Shown here: positions 44,274 through 47,516 of the stretch, in pieces
Position numbering within the stretch: the first letter of the stretch is position 1
Layout of the letters: each line of letters begins with the position of its first letter
DNA from: an uncultured Alphaproteobacteria bacterium
GTDB lineage: Bacteria > Pseudomonadota > Alphaproteobacteria > Geminicoccales > Geminicoccaceae
Length of the DNA stretch: 47,516 bases
Direction of reading: 5' to 3'
Assembly: GCA_937995535.1 (NCBI GenBank)
Contig: CALKJU010000052.1
Location: 1-47,516 of the forward strand
The notes under the pieces: model-generated
Told to the model about the DNA's origin: nothing
Database searches by the model: none
Seen by the model: only the letters and a program-made list of their open reading frames with translations
Program-made: the position numbers and the translations under genes

Positions 44274-45158
44274 ATGGCCGTCACGACGATCGCCCTGCCG
44301 CACGCCGAGCTTGCGCCGCGCGGGCGTCTCTCGCTCGAGGCGACCTGGGGGATCATCCTGGTCCTCCCCTATGTCGTGTTCTTCCTCGTCTTCGTCGTCT
44401 GGCCGGTCGTCTACGGGGTCTGGCTCGGCTCCGACGCGGCCGCGTACCGGCGGCTGTTCGCCGATCCGATCTTCACCCGAACCGCCTTCAACACCTTCGT
44501 CTTCCTCGCGGTCGGGATCAACGTGAAGCTGTTCCTAGCGCTGCTCCTCTCGGGCTTCTTCGCCCGAACCACACCGTGGATCCGTTGGCTCTCGGTGATC
44601 TTCATCCTGCCCTGGGCCGTCCCCTCGATCCCGACGTTGTTCTCGTTCCGCTGGATGCTCAACTCCGAATGGGGAATGATCAACGGCATCCTGTGGGACC
44701 TGTTCACCATCGAGGGGCCGTGGTGGCTGGTCGACCCGCAGCTCGCCTTCGGCTCGGTGATCTTCGTCCACGTCTGGAAGTACCTGCCGTTCTGGACGCT
44801 GATCCTGCTCGCCGGGCGGATGGCGATTCCGACCGACCTTTACGAGGCGGCGCGCATCGACGGCGCCACGCCCTTGCAGATGTTCACCAACGTCACCTGG
44901 CCCTACCTCAAGAATCTTTACATCACCAGCACTCTGCTCTCGACGATCTGGTCGCTCGGCGACTTCAACAGCGTCTACCTGCTGACCGGCGGTGGGCCGG
45001 CCGAGCTGACCCACGTGCTCGCCACGCTCGGCATCCGCTACGCCTTCAACTTGCACGAGATCGGCGTCGGCGTGGCCTGCGTGATGGTCGCCGTGCCGCT
45101 GCTCGTGCCCCTGGTCATCGTGCTGGTGCGCCGCCTCGGGCGGGGCCCCGAGGCATGA
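44274..45158 (+). CDS. Sugar ABC permease (MalF/UgpA type)
   Basis: Inner-membrane protein of 294 residues with six helices. EAA loop: LYEAARIDGATPLQMFTNV, with TWPYLKNL following. GAGGAAGG precedes the ATG. Its end overlaps the next permease by 4 bases (ATGA), so the two are coupled. Confidence 0.9.
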   Translation: MAVTTIALPHAELAPRGRLSLEATWGIILVLPYVVFFLVFVVWPVVYGVWLGSDAAAYRRLFADPIFTRTAFNTFVFLAVGINVKLFLALLLSGFFARTTPWIRWLSVIFILPWAVPSIPTLFSFRWMLNSEWGMINGILWDLFTIEGPWWLVDPQLAFGSVIFVHVWKYLPFWTLILLAGRMAIPTDLYEAARIDGATPLQMFTNVTWPYLKNLYITSTLLSTIWSLGDFNSVYLLTGGGPAELTHVLATLGIRYAFNLHEIGVGVACVMVAVPLLVPLVIVLVRRLGRGPEA

Positions 45159-46033
45159 GCACCCCGATCGGCCACCGCAGCGATCTCTCCTATGCGCTGC
45201 GGCGCGCCGCCGGCGAGGGTGCCATGCTGGTCCTCGGCTTGGTGATCCTGGTCTGGACGCTCCTGCCGATCTACCACATGGTCATGCTGGCCTTCACGCC
45301 GGTCAGCGATGCCTTCGCTGGGCGTTACTGGCCGGACAACCCGACCCTCGACAATTTCCGCATCGTCGTCACGCAGGACCATTTCTTCCTGCGCAGCTTC
45401 TGGCAGCAGCTCGGCAACAGCATCTTCGTCGCCGTGGCGACCATGGCGCTGGTTCTCTCCGTCGCGAGTCTTGCGAGCTTCGCCATCGGCCGGCTGCGAC
45501 TGCGCTTCGGCCACCTGATCTCCAACGCGGCCCTGCTCACCTATCTGATCCCGGCCGCCTTCCTGGCGATCCCGTTCTACAAGGTGATGGGCGACTACGG
45601 GCTGCTCAACACGCGCTGGGCGCTGGTCTTCGCCATGTCGACCTTTGCCATCCCCTACGCCATCTGGGTGCTCCGGCAATACAGCGAGAGCGTGCCGTTC
45701 GAGCTCGACGAGGCGGCCAAAGTCGACGGTGCCACGCCCTTGCAGATCTTCTGGATGGTCTACGTGCCGCTGCTACGCCCGGCGCTGATCGCCATCGGCA
45801 CCTACGCGCTGCTCCTCGCCTGGAACGAGTATCTTTACGCCTTCCTGCTCCTGGGTCCGGAGCGGCAGCACACGTTGCCGGTGGCGATGGGCTACTTCCT
45901 CGTCACCGACGACAGCCCCTGGCCCTTGCTGATGGCCACCGCGATCATCTACGCCCTGCCGCCCGCGGCACTCTATTACGCGGTGCGCAAGCACATGGTT
46001 TCCGGGCTGACGTCCGGAGCGACGAAGGCGTGA
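45155..46033 (+). CDS. Sugar ABC permease (MalG/UgpE type)
   Basis: Permease of 292 residues, six helices. EAA loop: LDEAAKVDGATPLQIFWMV, followed by YVPLLRPAL, typical of the MalG group; WNEYLYAFLLLGPERQHTLP follows near the end. It is the last gene of its operon; no ATPase gene follows before the convergent catalase-related gene 22 bases away. Confidence 0.92.
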   Translation: MSTPIGHRSDLSYALRRAAGEGAMLVLGLVILVWTLLPIYHMVMLAFTPVSDAFAGRYWPDNPTLDNFRIVVTQDHFFLRSFWQQLGNSIFVAVATMALVLSVASLASFAIGRLRLRFGHLISNAALLTYLIPAAFLAIPFYKVMGDYGLLNTRWALVFAMSTFAIPYAIWVLRQYSESVPFELDEAAKVDGATPLQIFWMVYVPLLRPALIAIGTYALLLAWNEYLYAFLLLGPERQHTLPVAMGYFLVTDDSPWPLLMATAIIYALPPAALYYAVRKHMVSGLTSGATKA

Positions 46034-46055
46034 CGCCTCTCCGTCGCCCGCCGCC

Positions 46056-47045
46056 TCACTCCATCCGTCGCGCCAGGGAGACGGCGTAGGCCGGGCTGCG
46101 CGCGGCGAGAATCGGATCGCCGCTCACGGGCTCGATCCCCGCGGCGAGGTTGTCGGGCAAGAACACGAGCGGGTCGCAGCCGCCCGGCGCACCCTCGGCG
46201 GCGACGGTGGTGATCTCGAGCCGGCCCACCTCGACGCGCTGCCGATCGTCCGGCCAGGCCACCGTCGGGTCGGCGAGTGGATCGTCCGCGGCGGGAAGCT
46301 GGAGCTGCACCGACCACATTGCCGGTCCCGCGGCGACGCGCTCACGCAGCTCGGCCGCGAGATAGTCGTCGCCCAGCCGCTCGAGCTCGGCCTCGGACAG
46401 GCCCTGGATGCCGGCCGCCGGCCCGAACACCCAGCGCGCCGGCTTCTGGTGTCCCTGCGCGTCGGTGAAGAGGAAGGTGTGGATCGCGAAGTAGGGCGCG
46501 GTGGCGTAGCTCGCCGAGATCGGCGCCTCGGCCAGGTAGGCCGCCTGCCGCTTGGTCTCCGGATGGGCCTCGGCGAACGCCTTGATCTTGTCCGGGTCGG
46601 GCTTGCCGGTTGCCGGGTCGGGCACGCGCACCTGCAGGAAGCCGACGAAAGTCTCGGGATCCGGGGCGAAGAAGACAGGCGTCGAAAGCATGACGAGGTC
46701 GTGCTCGGCACCGTCAGCGAGATGGACGCGCAGCGCAAGGCCGCGCGCCGCACGGGCCTTGTCCGAGACCTTGGGATTGCCACCGGCGATCGAGAAGCGC
46801 GCGGTCACCGGTGCGGGGCCGGCGAAGAGCGGGCTGGACGAGAACTCGCGTCCCGCCGCGGTCGGCTCGAATCGCCCTTCCGCGCACAGCCCCTTGGCGT
46901 GCGAGGCGCGCAGGCCCTTGTGCCGGCCGAACACGGCGTTGAGCGCATCGACCAATGCCTCCGGCGTCGGCTCCTCGGCCGTGGCCGATCCCGGAGCGAG
47001 AGCAAGACAAGCGACCAATGCCGTCGCAGCGACCACCCGTTGCAT
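46056..47045 (-). CDS. Catalase-related peroxidase (SrpA-type, exported)
   Basis: Exported haem protein of 329 residues, shorter than full catalases (about 480-500). A signal peptide covers 1-23 (MQRVVAATALVACLALAPGS, cleaved near TAEE). The distal His is H49 in LRASHAKGLCAEG; RFSIAGGNPKVSDKARAARG and PVFFAPDPETFVGFLQV are standard, and the proximal Tyr is about Y320 in RSPAYAVSLARRME. It may degrade peroxides in the periplasm. GGGGGAGG precedes the ATG. The 270-base upstream region is AT-richer than the surroundings and should hold its promoter; I see no clear OxyR site. Confidence 0.88.
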   Translation of the reverse strand: MQRVVAATALVACLALAPGSATAEEPTPEALVDALNAVFGRHKGLRASHAKGLCAEGRFEPTAAGREFSSSPLFAGPAPVTARFSIAGGNPKVSDKARAARGLALRVHLADGAEHDLVMLSTPVFFAPDPETFVGFLQVRVPDPATGKPDPDKIKAFAEAHPETKRQAAYLAEAPISASYATAPYFAIHTFLFTDAQGHQKPARWVFGPAAGIQGLSEAELERLGDDYLAAELRERVAAGPAMWSVQLQLPAADDPLADPTVAWPDDRQRVEVGRLEITTVAAEGAPGGCDPLVFLPDNLAAGIEPVSGDPILAARSPAYAVSLARRME

Positions 47046-47317
47046 GCGCCACCTCCCCCTTCGTTGGCGGTTTGCGATCGATCCTCAAACATCTCTACCA
47101 TATCACTCTTTTTCTCCGGCCGTCGAGACCGACGTCCGCAGGCAGGGATCCAGGCTTTGCGGACGATGCCGCGACGGTACCACCGGCGTCGGGACGGTCG
47201 TGCGCTGTCAGGAGCCCGACTACTTCAACGTAAAACAGTTAATGCTGGGTGGATCGTCAGACGACCGACCCGGCCCGCGACGCTGCGGCCCACCATGCGG
47301 CGCGACCGTCCCGGCCG

Positions 47318-47516
47318 TCACCGCGCCAGCTCGGCGATCACGCGCTCATTGTAGGACCGGGTCATGCCGGGGATGAGCAGGGCGTCGATCAGCCACCAGA
47401 GACCGAGGACGGCGAAGCCGACGAAGCCGATCAGCACGAAGTGGGTGATCCAGGAGAGGCCGAGCAGGACCAGCATGACGCAGCCGGAGCCGATCCGGCC
47501 GAGATAGAACCGGTGC
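47318..47516 (-). CDS. TM2 domain membrane protein, 5' end cut off by window
   Basis: The C-terminal 65 codons are present. They begin HRFYLGRIGSGCVMLVLLGL, the centre of a TM2 domain (Gly/His-Arg-Phe-Tyr-Leu-Gly followed by two helices), with LWWLIDALLIPGM after the second helix and an end NERVIAELAR. The start lies beyond the window. Such proteins are small inner-membrane proteins of unknown role. Confidence 0.8.
   Translation of the reverse strand, partial: HRFYLGRIGSGCVMLVLLGLSWITHFVLIGFVGFAVLGLWWLIDALLIPGMTRSYNERVIAELAR

Noticed and set aside
1..47516. tRNA genes, CRISPR arrays, IS ends, phage or defence genes
   Set aside because: No cloverleaf, no regularly spaced repeats, and no transposase, integrase or nuclease-like products were recognised.

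Overview
The window is a GC-rich (about 70% by eye) bacterial chromosome segment, densely coded on both strands. The mix of genes (five binding-protein ABC importers, Tat-exported binding proteins, a PhoX phosphatase, a PPK2 kinase, a salicylyl-CoA hydroxylase-like fusion, HupE/UreJ proteins) suggests an alphaproteobacterium of the Rhodospirillales/Geminicoccales type. That placement is inference; no rRNA or tRNA gene is present to confirm it. I saw no phage, IS element, CRISPR array or integrase. Apart from the stretches discussed, no gene-free gap exceeds about 300 bases.

Layout. 1-3312: end of a DMT exporter, two small envelope proteins, a TPR protein, and a convergent unknown gene whose 3' end overlaps the TPR gene. 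3506-7710: polyamine-type ABC importer (binding protein, ATPase, two permeases). 7853-8773: PPK2 kinase. 8780-14114 (minus): NMT1/THI5-type ABC importer followed directly by a cytosine-deaminase-like amidohydrolase and an FAD oxidase. 14282-17567 (minus): transglutaminase-like protein, then an envelope-stress type set (AI-2E family protein, DUF883, YqjE-like, DUF1328). 17722-20780: two-domain flavin monooxygenase/OYE fusion and an exported isoaspartyl methyltransferase homologue. 20792-24698 (minus): SsuABC-type importer with a PLP enzyme of the D-cysteine desulfhydrase/ACC deaminase family. 24959-26908: PhoX-like phosphatase. 27009-29295: divergent lipoprotein hydrolase and Gfo/Idh/MocA dehydrogenase. 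29492-33220 (minus): second polyamine-type ABC importer. 33398-35597: shortened beta-propeller protein, small membrane protein, Ca/Na antiporter. 35605-35816: a self-contained mini-gene for a 22-residue peptide. 35913-36704: wrecked molybdenum hydroxylase large subunit beside an intact small cytochrome c. 37211-38358: two tandem HupE/UreJ-like proteins. 38363-41621: second Gfo/Idh/MocA gene, DMT exporter, frameshifted zapE. 41788-42750: CsgG-like lipoprotein with a peptidoglycan-binding tail. 42871-46033: sugar-type ABC importer without an ATPase. 46056 to the end: catalase-related haem protein and a truncated TM2-domain protein.

How it fits together: the region is dominated by nutrient uptake linked to first-step enzymes. 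Two importers (8780-14114 and 20792-24698) are translationally or closely coupled to enzymes that probably act on the imported compound. Three genes are broken or shortened (propeller, Mo hydroxylase, zapE), showing local gene decay or sequence errors. The least explained item is the 22-codon gene at 35685-35753, which has its own promoter-like site, a ribosome binding site that is a perfect match to the 16S 3' end, and terminator hairpins.
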